Part shown: positions 20,688 through 32,744 of the stretch, in pieces
How positions within the stretch are numbered: the stretch's first letter is position 1
Layout: each line of letters opens with the position of its first letter
Assembly (NCBI RefSeq): GCF_907164915.1
Contig: NC_061862.1
Location: 87,034,846 to 87,098,845, forward strand
DNA from: Impatiens glandulifera
Lineage: Eukaryota > Streptophyta > Magnoliopsida > Ericales > Balsaminaceae
Length of the DNA: 64,000 nucleotides
Direction of reading: 5' to 3'
The notes under the pieces: model-generated
What the model was told of the DNA's origin: nothing
Databases searched by the model: none
What the model saw: the letters and a program-made list of their open reading frames with translations, nothing else
Program-made: the position numbers and the translations under genes

Positions 20688-22010
20688 ATACATGATTAGA
20701 AAATTATTAATTGATAAAGCCCGGAGGTTGTTACATGTAAACCTTCTCATCAAGTGTACCATGAAAAAATACATTACTCACATCCAATTGATGAATCGAC
20801 CACCCATGAGTGTCTGCAAGAGTTAAAATGATGTGAATCGTTTTTGCTTTGATGACTGGACTGAATGTTTCTACATAATCAATACCAGGTTGTTGATAAA
20901 ATTCTTTAGCAACAAGTCATTTTTTGTGTCGTTCAATGGAACCGTCAGCTTTGTATTTGATTTTAAAAACTCATTTGCACCCGAAAATATTTTGTTGTGA
21001 CGAATGAGGAACAAGTGACAATGTTTTATTATGGATAAATGCATTGAATTAAGAAGCCGTAGTAGAACGCCATGCTATATCTTTGTGAGCAGTAGTATAA
21101 CATGTTGGTTATAAAGCGAAAATAATAGTAGTAGATCGAGTTAATAGTGTAAACATTAGTCCGAGATCGAGTATGAACACGAGTTATCATAGAATGAGTT
21201 GAACATTGAGACACTTCTTGTGGTGATGAAGTTTTGACAATATCTTTTATTGGCTTGGACTGTGTAGTTATATATTCAATGGTTCAACATGAAGAATGGT
21301 TGTGGGATTAACTTTTGTACGGGAAATAGATGGTGATTGTTTTAGGATTCGAGTGTAAGGGGGATCAATTTGTATCTCAATGGAGTTTGGAATAATTGTT
21401 GGTGTATTAATCAAATTTTGTGTTGATGTTGATGTGGGGAGTAACATTAGGACATTAGGAAGACCGTTTCATTGAAAGTGACATGTCGAGATATGAAGAT
21501 CCGACCTGTTGAAATATGTAAACATTTATATCATTTGTGAGAAGAGATATAACCAAGAAATAAACATTGAAATGATTTGAAATCTAGTTTGTGTTGATTA
21601 TATGGTCATGTAAGAGGGTAACATGCACAACCAAAAGTTTTAGTGTTGTATAGTCGGTTAGTTTATTGAATGAAATTTTAAATGGAGATTTATGCTCCAA
21701 GATTGGTGTCGGTAGTCTATTGATCAAATATGTGGTGGTAAGATAAACATCAACCCAATAAATGTGTGGTAACTTTGGATGAGCAAGTAATGTTAGAATT
21801 GTTTCAGTTAGATGACAATTTTTTCTTTCAGCGACGCTATTTTGCTCACTAGTGTGTGGGCAAGAGAGTCGGTGTTGTATACCATAAAAATATGTAATTG
21901 ATTTAAGATCGCAATAATCTCTTCCCTAGTCTGTTTGTAGAATTTTTCTTTTTTCTATACTAACAGGAATGAAAGCGTCGAAAGGTGAAAACGAAAAACT
22001 AGGGCCCTTT
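20688..22010 (-). pseudogene. Copia integrase to reverse transcriptase fragment
   Basis: On the minus strand: a truncated integrase core near 21880-21960 (QTD.GRDYC), SEQNSVAERKN near 21840, IYWVDVYLTTTYLINRLPTP near 21740, then FKSFQCLFLGYISSHK and GRIFISRHVTFNE near 21480-21600. After a degenerate linker the start of RT follows (QLDVSNVFFHGTLDEKVYM near 20740-20800). Many stops. Upstream of about 22010 the copia sequence ends abruptly. Confidence 0.82.
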
Positions 22011-22509
22011 ACAAAAAGTATGTGTAACCTCCAAAAAAAAACCTTTGTATCGGGTCACGGTGAAAAACTTGAGGTTCAAGAAATTCAACCTCGTTTTACG
22101 TGTCGGAAAAAATCTTTTAAAATAAAATATTATTTTTAAAAGATGTCGCTAATTTTTGACAACTTTTTAAAACTGATTAAAAATAATTAATTTCGAGATT
22201 CAATTTTAAATAATTTAGAGATTTAAATTTTTTAAAAAATATTCCGTTTAAATTAATTAAACATAATCACATAATCAATCAAGAAGTCATGTAATTTTTT
22301 TTATCATTTTTTCTCTATATATACCCACACATACCCACAAAGAATTGACTATAAATGATGAAAAGGCAAAATACTGAAACAACTTTATTGACAAAATACG
22401 TGGTGAGACGTCGTGTTTAAAGTATTTTTAAAAATTAGATAAATGATAAAAAAAATGGGTATGAGATGTGTCTTGCATAACTTCAATTGTTGAACTTCAT
22501 TTTTCTCCT
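22011..22509. other. AT-rich spacer, nothing recognised
   Basis: It follows the truncated copia relic. A- and T-rich, no open frame of interest and no terminal repeats that I can pair. Confidence 0.5.
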
Positions 22510-22793
22510 GTCATAATATTTATTAATTAAATGACATAAAAATTAAATATAAAATTGAGTAAACTTGTCAGACATAATTTAATATAGTAAAATGATATAA
22601 AAAAAACTTTTTTAAATATATTTATTATCTTTGCTTCTCAAAATTTGGAGTGTCACTGGATTGATTATAGAGCCCTTAAAATGTGAATATGGATTAATCT
22701 CAAGTTTTCTTAATTTATAGAATTAACATTATTATTTTTATAACAAAAGATAATCACAAATATTTTTTTATCAAACAAGTTATATAAATATAT

Positions 22794-22830
<37 letters not shown>

Positions 22831-24269
22831 AATTCGTCACAAAATAATACCATTAATGGAGTTCTTTTCAAACATATATATTCTAATTTAAAGTCATTAA
22901 GGTAAATATTAATATTTAATCATATATATATTTTTGATAAAATAAAATAATTTTAAGATTTCAACCAAACCAACCAACCCATAGAAAAAAATATATTTAA
23001 TTAGAAGTTAAATTAGGAATGAAAGGAAGGTGCTAAGTTAATTTAGGATAAACTAGTTTTTAAAAAATAGTAATTAATTAATAAATTGTCTTTTCATATT
23101 TTTTAGAACTTTTTTATTTGTTTTTTACTTAAAATTTTAAATATAATTGCATAATTCATCTAAATTGTATCTTAAAACTTAAACTTAAAATTTATTATTT
23201 TAAATATTTTGATCTATTATATATATATATATATTAAAGTCTGAAATCATGTCGTCGTCACATCAATTGTATCGTGCCATTTTACTAAAATATCAAGAAA
23301 CATGTCGTAATGATGTGCATAAATGTGTCATGACTCTCCGTTGTAACTACTTTTATAGCACTAAAACTAACAAGGTATTCAATAGCTTTATAAACTGATT
23401 CTTAATATAAATTATTAATATTTTAAATGACGTGAAAATTAAATATGAAATAGTAAACTTGTGAGACATAATTAATTAATTAAAATGATATAAAAAGCTT
23501 TTGAAGTATATTTATTATATTTGATTCTCAAAATTTGGAGTGTTCTCTCACTTGATTGTAGAGCCCTTAAAATGTGAGTATAGATTAATCTCAAGTTTTC
23601 TTAATTTATAGAATTAACATGACTATTTTTATAATAAAAGATAACTATATGTTTTTCTATCAAACAAGTTATAAAACAAATATATATATATTTATTTATT
23701 TTTCACAAAATAATACCATTAATGGAGTTCTTTTGAAAAAGTATATATTCTAATTTAAAATCACTAAGGTAAATATTAATATTTATTATATATATTTTTT
23801 ATAAAAAAAATAATTTTAAGATTTCAACCAAACCAACCCATAAAAAAATATTTAATTAGAAGCTAAGTTATGAATGAAAGGGAGGCGCTAAGTTAATTTA
23901 GTTTTAAAAAATTAATAGTAATTAATTAATATGAGTTTTCCGTGCCATGTCATGCCATGTCATGTCGGTATAAATATTTCACGACAACAAAATTTTTACA
24001 CATACTAATATTTTCGTGCAGCTGTTCAATGCAAAATAAAATGACTTTTTCTTATTTTTTAAAACATTTTTTATTTGTTTTTTACTTAAGTTTTTACGTA
24101 TAATTACACAATTCATCTCAAATTATATCTTAAAATTTAAACTTTTTAATATATTTTAAAGTCTCCTATCGTGCCGCCGTCACGTCAATTGTATTGTGCC
24201 ATTGTGCTAAAATATCAAGAAAGATGTCGTAATGATGTGCGTAAATGTGTCATGGCTCTCCATTGCAGT

Positions 24270-25577
24270 CAGGGCGGAGCCACACATATGCTTGGACGGG
24301 CTTCAACCCCACTAAATAAAAATATTAAAATAAAATATTTTATATATGTGTTTGTTATAGGACTATTAGCCCAATTGGCTAAGTATTTAAACTATAAAGG
24401 TGAGGTCAAGGATCAAACCTTGCCTCACACTTTTAATATTATATTTTGAAACTAATTATATTATTTCGATTTTATTAAAATAATTATTATTAATATTTTA
24501 TTTTATACTAACAATATTTTCTATTATACAAATATTTATAATAATACATAAATTTTAATTAATATATAAATAAAATTTATTTATATAAATAAATTATAAA
24601 AAATTATATATAAAATAATGTAAATCATATAATAATATTATTTATTTTAAAATTATATTTATATAATAATTATACATTATTTTTTTATTTATTTCAATAT
24701 AATTAATAATACAAATTATTTATATGGGTAAAATATAAAAATTAAAATAATAATAGTGTTTTATATTTCTTAGTTTTAAACTATTTCAAAATTTTATAAG
24801 AAAATATAAATTAATATTAATAAACAAGTTAAAATAGTTACATTGGTTTATTCGGTATTTAAATAAAGAATTTGATATCCCTGCTCAAGAACTTAACAAA
24901 TCTCCTAGAATTGATGTTGATGTAAGTTCTCTTAAACTTGATCCAGCATCACGTATTCCGATATGAAAATATCATTTTAATCAAATTGATAAAATTAGAC
25001 GAGCTTATATCAAGATGGGGTCATATCAACCTATTAAGGATGAGTACCCGTCGACCAAATTTGAAAATCAAAATCGACGGTCCAAAGTCATCGGTTTAAG
25101 AAATTTATTTGGTTAGAATACTCTAATTTGAAAGATGCTGCTTTTTGTTTCCCATGTTTCTTGTTTGAACATAAGCAACCCCAAAAACCTACATTTACAA
25201 TAGATGGATTCAAATATTAAAAGCGAGTTAATGATGGGATAGATGCTCTTTTGTTATGCATATAGGATGTAATATTTCACCACATAATAGGGCAATTGAA
25301 TATCTTGATAATCTAATGAATATCCTTGTCATATTGACAAAGTACTGAATGCACAGTCTTCAGATTAAAAACAAAATAACAAATTACGGCTTACAACAAC
25401 TATTGAAAGCACTCGGTGGCTCACTTTGCAAGCGTGTACATTGAGAGGTCATGACGAGTCTCCATCTTCTAATAATCGTGGAAATTTTATTGGAAAAAAA
25501 CGGAGCATAGAAAAGTTAAATCTGAGATGCAAGTTGGAATCAGCCCCATGTAATTTTTCATCCTAGCTCCGCCCCTG
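24270..25577 (+). mobile_element. hAT element, internally deleted
   Basis: 1308 bp flanked by the 8-bp duplication ATTGCAGT (24262-24269 and 25578-25585). Terminal inverted repeats are CAGGGCGGAGCCA at the left and CAGGGGCGGAGCTA inward from the right, a common plant hAT end. Copy 1 of the surrounding duplication shows the empty site (CTCTCCGTTGTAACTACTTT). It contains remnants of a transposase with a TTF-type zinc finger (see 24900-25560) and a tRNA-like block at 24355-24445. The middle (24450-24830) is extremely AT-rich. Confidence 0.93.
24900..25560 (+). pseudogene. hAT transposase fragment, TTF-type zinc-finger region
   Basis: Broken frames encode RRAYIKMGSYQP near 25000, FIWLEYSNLKDAAFCFPCFL near 25110-25170 (the TTF zinc-finger block of plant ZMYM/TTF-like hAT transposases), DGFKY, and STRWLTLQACTLRGHDE with SSNNRGNF near 25400-25490. 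The catalytic core and dimerisation region are missing. Non-functional. Confidence 0.8.
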
Positions 25578-25640
25578 ATTGCAGTTGCTTTTGTAGCACT
25601 AAGACTAACAAGGAATTCAAGAGTTTTATAAGCTTCTTTT

Positions 25641-26859
25641 TTATGATTAAACGTCGACACTCACAGAGCTCATGATCTTCCTCAGAAACAGAGGTTTCAG
25701 ATTTGTCATGTGCACCTCACCGACCTTATTAATAGGTGTAAGACACTATTTCGGAAACTCAAAAACCTAATTGTATAGATATCTAAAATATAGGATGTTA
25801 GTATCAATATCTATTTGTCGCTTTCTAAGTAGATATTAATTTTATACTAATATAATATAATCATTAAAAATAGTAAGTATTATAAAACATTGGATATTTT
25901 CCTATTCATATAAATGGAGAGCCTAGTGTAAAAACTATTGGTATGAGAAGACATGAGCGTCCAATGTAATACTTGCAACTAGCCTATAAATCATTGCTAC
26001 ATATATCAATATCCATTTTGAATTCTTTAGAGCTAATAGTCCATGCACAACATTTTCACAATAAGTGTCGTGTCGTGCAAAACACATTTATCGAGAAAAA
26101 AACACAATTAAATATATTTTTTATATATTTTTTAAGGACGATAAATGATGGTAAAACATTACATGACACGGGATTTGGAATTTGTTATTTATTTACTCTA
26201 CAACTATTTCATCCGTGATAATAAAAATGAGTAGAAGTAAGTCTTTTAACATCAAATTCAAAGTTCAAACATTATAAGAATTTGAAACTTAAAGTGAGTC
26301 CATAATTCAGAAGGTAATTAATTGACGTTAAATTCATAGACGCTCCACCGTACAAATTGAAAGCCAACTTCTATTGAAATATTGAAACAAACAATAGTAA
26401 ATATTATTTTGTAGTTAATATTACTAAGTTTTAGGTAAAGTATAAATTAAGAATCTGATAGACAAACTATAACATTGGTTTCCTTGTAATATAAGGGGTG
26501 TAACAATATGTAAAACTGCAATAGTTATCTATAAAATTTAAATTGATATATTTTTATATAAATTAGTCAAAAGCATATCAAATTATTTTGATAAAAGATA
26601 AAAGAACTTACGACACTTATAAATGCATTATAAATGTATTGTGAATATGCCCGACAGTAGGTATGTCAAAGTCGTACCAGAATCCACAATGATTCCTCAA
26701 CGATCTTATGTTTTGTAAGAATCAATCGGGATTGATGATGAGTAACAAATGTTCATTAAGAATAATGTTTTTCAGATCTATATTGTAGTAACCCTACACG
26801 AAGTTCAAAATTAGTAATAATCTAAACCAAACCAATTTAACATCCTATTCTTAATGAAA
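25641..26859. other. AT-rich intergenic DNA, no gene seen
   Basis: Only short frames without recognisable content (for example 25973-26218). No terminal repeats that I can pair. Confidence 0.5.
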
Positions 26860-28009
26860 CTAGGAAAATTTTCGTGCGCGATGCACACGGATAAGGATAA
26901 AAATAAAATAAATTAAAAAAATTATAATAATATTTATTCAATGTTTAAAATTATTAAAATAAAAATATAACGCTCTCATTTCACATTTTATTCACTTTGA
27001 TAAAACAACTTATTTTTTCACATGTTTCATCACATATTTTTTCTCAATGAATCTCTCATTTCGTGACTTTACACTTTCACTTTATCAATCAAATATTTGA
27101 TTCATATTTTTTAATAATTAGCATCGTGACCTCACACTTTGGTCTATTATCCCTCCACAAACCATATTTCAATCACATTTGGTTAAAGGTTGTACTTGTT
27201 TTGTTATGTTGCAAGTTCGAAACCTACAAATAACAATTTTAAATTTATTTTTAACCATTTTAAATTTATGGGCGGGTCAACCCACAATTCGACCCAAGTA
27301 TCCATTTACTCTCACATAAATATCCAAATTAACCACAGCTCTCGACCCGGCAATCTGGACACTTTAAAAATTAAGCATCATTATATATATATAGATTAGT
27401 TAGTTAAAAATTTGAACTTTGTTAAAATGTCTCGCGTTCATCAAATTTGGTGTTGAATCTTAAATATAAAGTGTTGTTAGCCTAGTTAGTTAAAGGGTTG
27501 TACTTGTTTTGTTAGGTTGCAAGTTCGAAACCTACAAATAACATTTTTAAATTTATTTTTAACCGTTTTAAGTTTATGGGCGGGTCAACCCATAATCCGA
27601 CCCAAATATTCATTTACTCTCACATAAATATCCAAATTAACCACAACTTTCAATCCGACAATCCGGACACTTTAAAAATTAAGCATCATTATATATATAT
27701 AGATTAATTAGTTAGAAATTTGAACTTTGTTAAAATATCTCGCGTTCATCAAATTTGATGTTGAATCTTAAATATAAAGTGTTGTTAGCCTAGTTGGTTA
27801 AAGAGTTGTACTTGTTTTGTTAGGTTGCAAGTTCGAAACCTATAAAAAAAATTTAAATTTATTTTTAACCGTTTTAAGTTTATGGGCGGGTCAACCCACA
27901 ATCCGACTCAAGTATCCATTTACTCTCACATAAATATCCAAATTAACCACAGCTTTCGACCCGGCAATCCGGACACTTTAAAAATTAAGCGTCATTGTAT
28001 ATATATAGA
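26860..28009 (-). mobile_element. Non-autonomous Helitron with tandemly repeated 5' region
   Basis: On the minus strand the 5' end is TC (TCTATATATATACAATGACG) preceded by A, and the 3' end is a short hairpin (GTGCATCGCGCAC) then AAAATTTTCCTAG followed by T. This is the Helitron signature: TC start, hairpin, CTAG end, insertion between A and T with no target duplication. The half near 28009 is made of three tandem units of about 305 bp (starting near 27170, 27478 and 27784). Each unit contains TAGCCTAGTTGGTTAAAG and GCAAGTTCGAAACC blocks, which look like pol III A and B boxes, and a GGGCGGGTCAACCCA block. No RepHel gene. A related element lies at 55793-58572. Confidence 0.75.
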
Positions 28010-28552
28010 TCAGTCCTGACATGTGCTACAAACAACACACTTGTAAACAAAGAGGGAAAATCAAAATCTTAAATAAGTCTAGTTAATGATCTTTATTTTT
28101 CTCACAATGCAACTTTTAACTTGTCATGATTTTTAATACTATCATACAGATTATTAGTATTTTAAATTACATGAAAAATAAATATGAAATTGAATTTACA
28201 TAAACAAACAAATTAAATAAGATTAGACTGAAATTTAACTTTTATATATTATTTTAAATATCATCTCTAAGTTTCGAATTTACATAAACAAATAATTTAA
28301 ATCAGAGTACACAAAGATACTGCAATTGATCTTTTATTATATTTTAATAAACATCTAAAAATAAAACGAAACGCGAAGACATTCATAACAATTTATACAA
28401 TCACATTTTTAATCTTTAATAGAGATAAATTAAATTATTTATAATTTAATATATATATTTATACATTTAAATTATTATTTTATATAATATAATAAATATT
28501 AATTTGATTGTCATAATTATTGTTGAAATAATATATATATATATATATATAT
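28010..28552. other. AT-rich spacer between Helitron and MULE copy B
   Basis: Nothing gene-like. It ends in a TA microsatellite (about 28530-28552) that serves as the MULE insertion site. Confidence 0.5.
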
Positions 28553-29129
28553 GGAAATGATATAGAGAATGAATTGGGGGAACGAAATAGGGAGCGAAGC
28601 CACCTGGCATGCCACGGAGGAAAGAGAAAAAAATTACATCTCCTCTCTAGCAAACCCTCAGATCATTTCCCGCTCATCAAACAAAACCCTCCTTATTCTT
28701 CTTCTTCCATTTTCTTCACCATCGGCACGCTGTTTATCATCTTCTCATTCCATTCTTTAGATTCGTCTTCATTCGCGCCGTCTAGCTTCTTCTCCTTACA
28801 TTCTTTAGATTCGTCTTCATCCTCGTCGTTTAACTTCTTACTGTTATTGCGTCTTCATCCTCGTCGTCCTTCCGTTCTTTAGTTTCGTCTTCATCCTCGT
28901 CGTCTTCTCCTTGCGTTTTATTTAGATTCGTCTTCGTCACTGTCCGACTGTCCGATTAGCTTCTTCTTCTAATGGTATATCTTCTCTGCCATCATAGCTT
29001 ACTTTTTTCTTTGTTTTATTGTTCTTCTGTTTGTTTCTTGGATTCACATTTTTTTGTTGTTATGTGATTGTTATGTGTAGGAACCAATATGTAGCTAGAA
29101 CCTGTATAAAACTGTTAATATTTTTGTTA

Positions 29130-30160
29130 TTTTTCAAGAACCTGTATAAAACTGTTAATATTTTTGTTGGTTTGTGTTGTCCTCTGTTTTGTTCTATGTT
29201 GTCCCGTGTCTTAAACTATGATGTCCCGTGTCTTAAACTATGTTGTCCCGTGTAAATATTGAAGTTGCTCTAAATGTTAATATTCTGATGTCATTTGTGT
29301 TATTGTAATATGTTGTTCCGTGTTTTAAACTATTTTTTTTCGTTTTAATGCGTTTTATCCAATATGTCTTCCTGCATTTTATTAAATATGTTGTCATGTA
29401 TTACTGTAATATGTTATTCATGTGTTGTCATGTATTATTTGTGCTGATTTCTCTTTTTTGTCTTATGTAGCCCTATGGATGAACCATCATCACCATGTAG
29501 GCATATATTGGCTGTTTTGAATAGAATGAAAGTGAACCAGGTGCCAACATATTATATATTGGACCGTTGGCGTAAAGGCTTGAAGAGCGGTTACCAAATA
29601 TTCACCAACATCTATGATTCGGATGTGGTCCCGACATCTTTTAAAAACCTGTGTAAATTTTTTAATATTTTTGTTGTTTTGTGTTGTCCTCTGTTTTGTT
29701 TTATGTTGTCCCGTGTCTTAAACTATGATGTCTCGTGTCCTAAACTAAGTTGTCCTGTATTTTTATACACTGGTGTCATGTGTTGTAAATATTTAAGTTA
29801 CTCGAAATGTTAATATTCTATTGTCAGTTGTATTATTGTAATATGTTGTTCCGTGTTTTAAACTATATTTTCATGCGTTTTATCCAATATGTTGTCCGGT
29901 ATTACTGTAATAAGTTGTTAATGTGTTGTCATGTATTCTTTGTGTTGATTTCTCTTTTTTGTATTCTTGTGTAGCCCTATGGATGAAGCACCATCACAAT
30001 GTACCGAAGACAAAATTCCAAAGGTTGGGATGTCGTTAGTGTCGAAAATTATGTCGTCATTTGTCCAATACTATGTTGTCCCGTGTCTTATACCATGTTG
30101 TACTTTATTTTGTAATATGTTGTCATGTGTTTATTATTGTGTTGTCCTGAGTACATAAAT
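29130..30160. repeat. Minisatellite tracts in MULE copy B
   Basis: Many degenerate units around TGTTGTCCCGTGTCTTAAAC and related TGTTGTCATGT words. A larger block containing AACCTGT-TAAA-, TTAATATTTTTGTTG, TGTGTTGTCCTCTGTTTTGT and the following units occurs at about 29135-29470 and again at about 29645-29975, a duplication of roughly 0.5 kb periodicity. The inverse of the unit occurs in the introns of copy A. Confidence 0.75.
29469..29640 (+). pseudogene. MULE/FAR1-type transposase SWIM-domain fragment
   Basis: An exon-like stretch after a TTATGTAG acceptor encodes PCRHILAVLNRMKV, then VPTYYILDRWRKGLK. This is the C-terminal part of the SWIM zinc finger (C..HIL) plus the YIL.RW block seen in MuDR- and FAR1/FHY3-type proteins. 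A shortened second copy of the start (PMDEAPSQCT at about 29973-30005) lies downstream. All catalytic transposase regions are absent. It is oriented opposite to the Ulp1-family fragment in the same element. Confidence 0.65.
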
Positions 30161-30277
30161 ATTGTATTTCTACAACAAGTAATTGTTAAGTACGATTTGT
30201 TGTTTCACATTAAAGCGTTAAGTACAAATTGTTGCTTCACAACAAGTAAATGTTTTAATTCTACTAACATGAAACCC

Positions 30278-30756
30278 TTACATTAATGTTTCGGATAATT
30301 TGGTTTCATACAACTTTATGGTCTTGTATGTTAAGTTCATCCGATAATTCTTAGGCTCAGGTTGTATTGTTTTTGATGGAGTTGTGGTCTTGGATTTAGA
30401 AGCAGCCTTCGCAAGCACTAGTAGGGGGTCAGAGGGAGCAACATTCTTCTTGATAATCTTCCTGTTATATACCACCCCACTAAATTTTCTGCAAAATAAA
30501 AAAGAAGACACTATTATTGTAATCGACAGGACAACATAACTAAAAACACAGGACAACATAACTAAAAACACATGACAACATAGTCTAACACACAATACAA
30601 CAAAATATTAACAGTTTAATCTTAATATTTATCAACAATGGACAACATAGTATATGAAAACAGTACAACAACGATAAGTTCATATTACCTTTCATCTCTA
30701 TCTGAAGATTTCCTTTTACCTAAAGTCTTACTGTATTTCTCTGTCATTGTTGACAT
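30278..30756 (-). pseudogene. Ulp1-family gene 5' fragment (copy B)
   Basis: Exon 1 (30689-30756) encodes MSTMTEKYSKTLGKRK and continues to a consensus GTAAT donor. Exon 2 starts at 30488 after a TTTTGCAG acceptor and joins in phase to give RKFSGVVYNRK and a Lys/Ser/Thr/Pro-rich segment. The frame then runs into unrelated sequence and stops near 30278, where the domain should begin. It preserves an intact first exon, which copy A has lost through a 16-bp deletion. Confidence 0.7.
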
Positions 30757-31303
30757 ACTTACTGTAACAATAACCAAATGCTAATTAGTAACAAAACATT
30801 TTATAGATAGGAGAAGAAGAAGTTGAATAACATTTTAAGAAGAAGAAGTTGATTAACGTTTGAAAAAGAAGTTGAATAAAAGAAGAAGATAAGCGGATAC
30901 CGTTTGAAGAGCAGCAGATATTTAGGATTAGTGTTTCAGTAGATTTCGTTTGAAGATCAGCAGATACTTAGGATTAGGGTTTGAGTGGATTTTGTTTGAA
31001 TAGCAGTAGATACTTAGAGTTAGGGTTTGAGCGAAGATAGATTGAAGAGAGGGAGGGTTTTAGCGGAGATGAAAGACAGTTTGAGCTTTGAGCGGAGATG
31101 AGAGGTCGTTGTCGTTTGAACTTTGAGAGGAGATAGATTGAAGAGAGATAAAGTTTAAGAGGAAATGAGAGGGTTTAAAATGAGGGGGAATTATCCTACG
31201 TGGAAAAAAAACAAAAAAATAATTATTTTTTAACCTACGTGTCCTGCCACTGGGATTTGCTGATGGATTCGTTCCCCCAGTTTCGTTTCTCGTATCACGC
31301 CTC

Positions 31304-32304
31304 ATATATATATATATGTGTGAGATTCTTGGAGAGTAGTTTGGATTTTCTGTGACCAAGCCCTTTATTTGTCAATCAATCAAAATATTTCTGAATTATC
31401 AAAATTGAGTTGGGTTTAAAAAGGTTTTTGAAACCCAAGCTCGTCTCTCGTTCCTTTCCTCGTTACGTCAATCTCAATTCCGTTAGTAATCCAATTTTAT
31501 TTTTCATGCTCTTCATCTGCAATAATCGTTTCACATCAACAATCTTTATCTCTTCCAATTTCATTATTTTATTATGATTTTTCTTTCTAGACCATTTACG
31601 ATATTTCAGAAAATTTCACAATTTATTGTCGAAACCTTATTCCACGATTCTTTGTCGATAACATATTTCAAGATTTCGTCTTATAACACTTTTGCACATT
31701 TGGACCAGCTCACAACACAAACTCAGACGAAATTTTGATATTAAATGTGCAAAAATAATATAGATAGAGACAAAGTTTGAGCATGGATGTGTGAATCATG
31801 TAAAGAGCTCTCATGTAAAGCACTTTACATTAGAGTTAATGTACAACGCTCTCCTGTAAAACATGTTTTACATTAAAACCGATATTCAACGTTATATTGT
31901 AAAGTGCACTTCAATTACTATAATTAATAAATTTAAATTAATAATGTAAAAATATAATAATTCAATTTTATTTTATATTTTATAAGGCTTAGTTTCATTA
32001 TAATTCAACAACTATTAATTTTATTTCACAATAATAATAACATAATATTTTGCATCAAAAACTTAACATTACTATAATTAATAGTTTTAAAATAATAATA
32101 CAAAAATATAATAATTTTGATTCTCCTATAAAGTTCGCTTTACATGCGATGTACAACGAGTTTCACATAATATTGAGTATAAAATATTTTTCCGCTGTTG
32201 TCGATTCAGTTCATCTTTCTTTCCACTTTCTCTTTTCAAACGATTTAAGATTTTTAACCCTATTTCACATTTCTTTGCCGGAAACAACCACCGTAGCTCA
32301 CTAA
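31304..32304. other. Spacer, no gene seen
   Basis: AT-rich. TGTAAAGTGCACTT- and GTAAAGC-like words recur around 31790-31920 and 32110-32150, but no structure could be assigned. Confidence 0.45.
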
Positions 32305-32699
32305 GGGCATTTGTAGCAGAATCCTTAAAATGTGTTCTATCTCTATTATGAAGATAAATAATATAAAAGTTGTAAAAAAATGCTTTATCAAATTCCCTAT
32401 CCTTATAATTTTTTAGGGATGATGAACAGTAACTCTTTATATTTAGGGATTACTGTAGCATCCCTAAATAATAAAATAATATATTTTCTCTTTCATGAAT
32501 ATTTAAATATATATGAGTAAGTAATTAAGTGGTTGAGGTGGTTGAAAAGTTGGTTGTTTTAATTAATATTTAAATGATATATGGATAAGGATAAAGAAGC
32601 TGATGTAGAATAATTTATATTTTGATTCTCTAAAATAGAGATATTATTATTTTATATTATTTTTAGGGATACAAAATAGGGAAGCTGGTACAAATGCCC
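32305..32699. mobile_element. MITE, PIF/Harbinger (Tourist)-like
   Basis: 395 bp with inverted ends GGGCATTTGTAGCAGA and, inward from the right, GGGCATTTGTACCAGC. It is flanked by TAA on both sides (32302-32304 and 32700-32702). Internal sequence is AT-rich with inverted words (TTTAGGGAT and its repeats). No coding capacity. Confidence 0.82.
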
Positions 32700-32744
32700 T
32701 AAGTACGTTTTTAACATTATTTGCACGAAATGAAACCCTATATT

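Larger units (their letters stand above)
13750..22010 (-). mobile_element. Ty1/copia retrotransposon relic, split by nested insertions
   Basis: Minus-strand copia pol sequence runs from integrase (about 21960) through reverse transcriptase to RNase H (about 13765). It is interrupted by a gypsy-type element (17969-20682) and a LINE (14538-17396). Frames are broken by stops and indels. No long terminal repeats are visible: both ends look truncated, upstream in the integrase core and downstream just after RNase H. A further unexplained insertion or rearrangement occupies about 14290-14522. Confidence 0.85.
22510..25640. repeat. Tandem duplication, about 0.9 kb per copy; second copy holds a hAT
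   Basis: Copy 1 is about 22510-23401. Copy 2 is about 23402-24269 and, after the hAT insertion, 25586-25640. Shared landmarks in order: AAATTTGGAGTGT, TAGAGCCCTTAAAATGTGA, ATTAATCTCAAGTTTTCTTA, TTTCAACCAAACCAACC, CACATCAATTGTATCGTGCC or its variant, AATATCAAGAAA-ATGTCGTAA, GACTCTCCG versus GGCTCTCCA. The copies have diverged by indels and microsatellite change. No gene content recognised. Confidence 0.85.
28553..31303. mobile_element. Mutator-like element copy B, complete ends, internally deleted
   Basis: 2751 bp. Left end GGAAATGATATAGAGAATGA; right end, read inward, GAGGCGTGATACGAGAAACG; both then have TGGGGGAACGAA. The flanks are a TA repeat, so the expected 9-bp duplication (ATATATATA) is present but uninformative. 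The right half (30280-31300) aligns with MULE copy A and carries the first two exons of the Ulp1-family gene on the minus strand. The left half has, on the plus strand, a zinc-binding SWIM fragment of a MULE/FAR1-type transposase and long minisatellite tracts. It cannot move by itself. Confidence 0.82.

Noticed and set aside
22011..22509. Possible copia LTR upstream of the integrase fragment
   Set aside because: No second copy of this sequence is found near 13750 and no primer-binding site is visible.
27170..27900. tRNA genes suggested by GTTCGAAACC boxes
   Set aside because: Only the promoter-like boxes are present; no acceptor stem or anticodon arm can be paired, and the blocks are parts of Helitron units.
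29019..29255. Cys- and Phe-rich 78-residue frame, and similar ones to 30158
   Set aside because: Produced by the TGTTGTCCCGTG minisatellite of MULE copy B.
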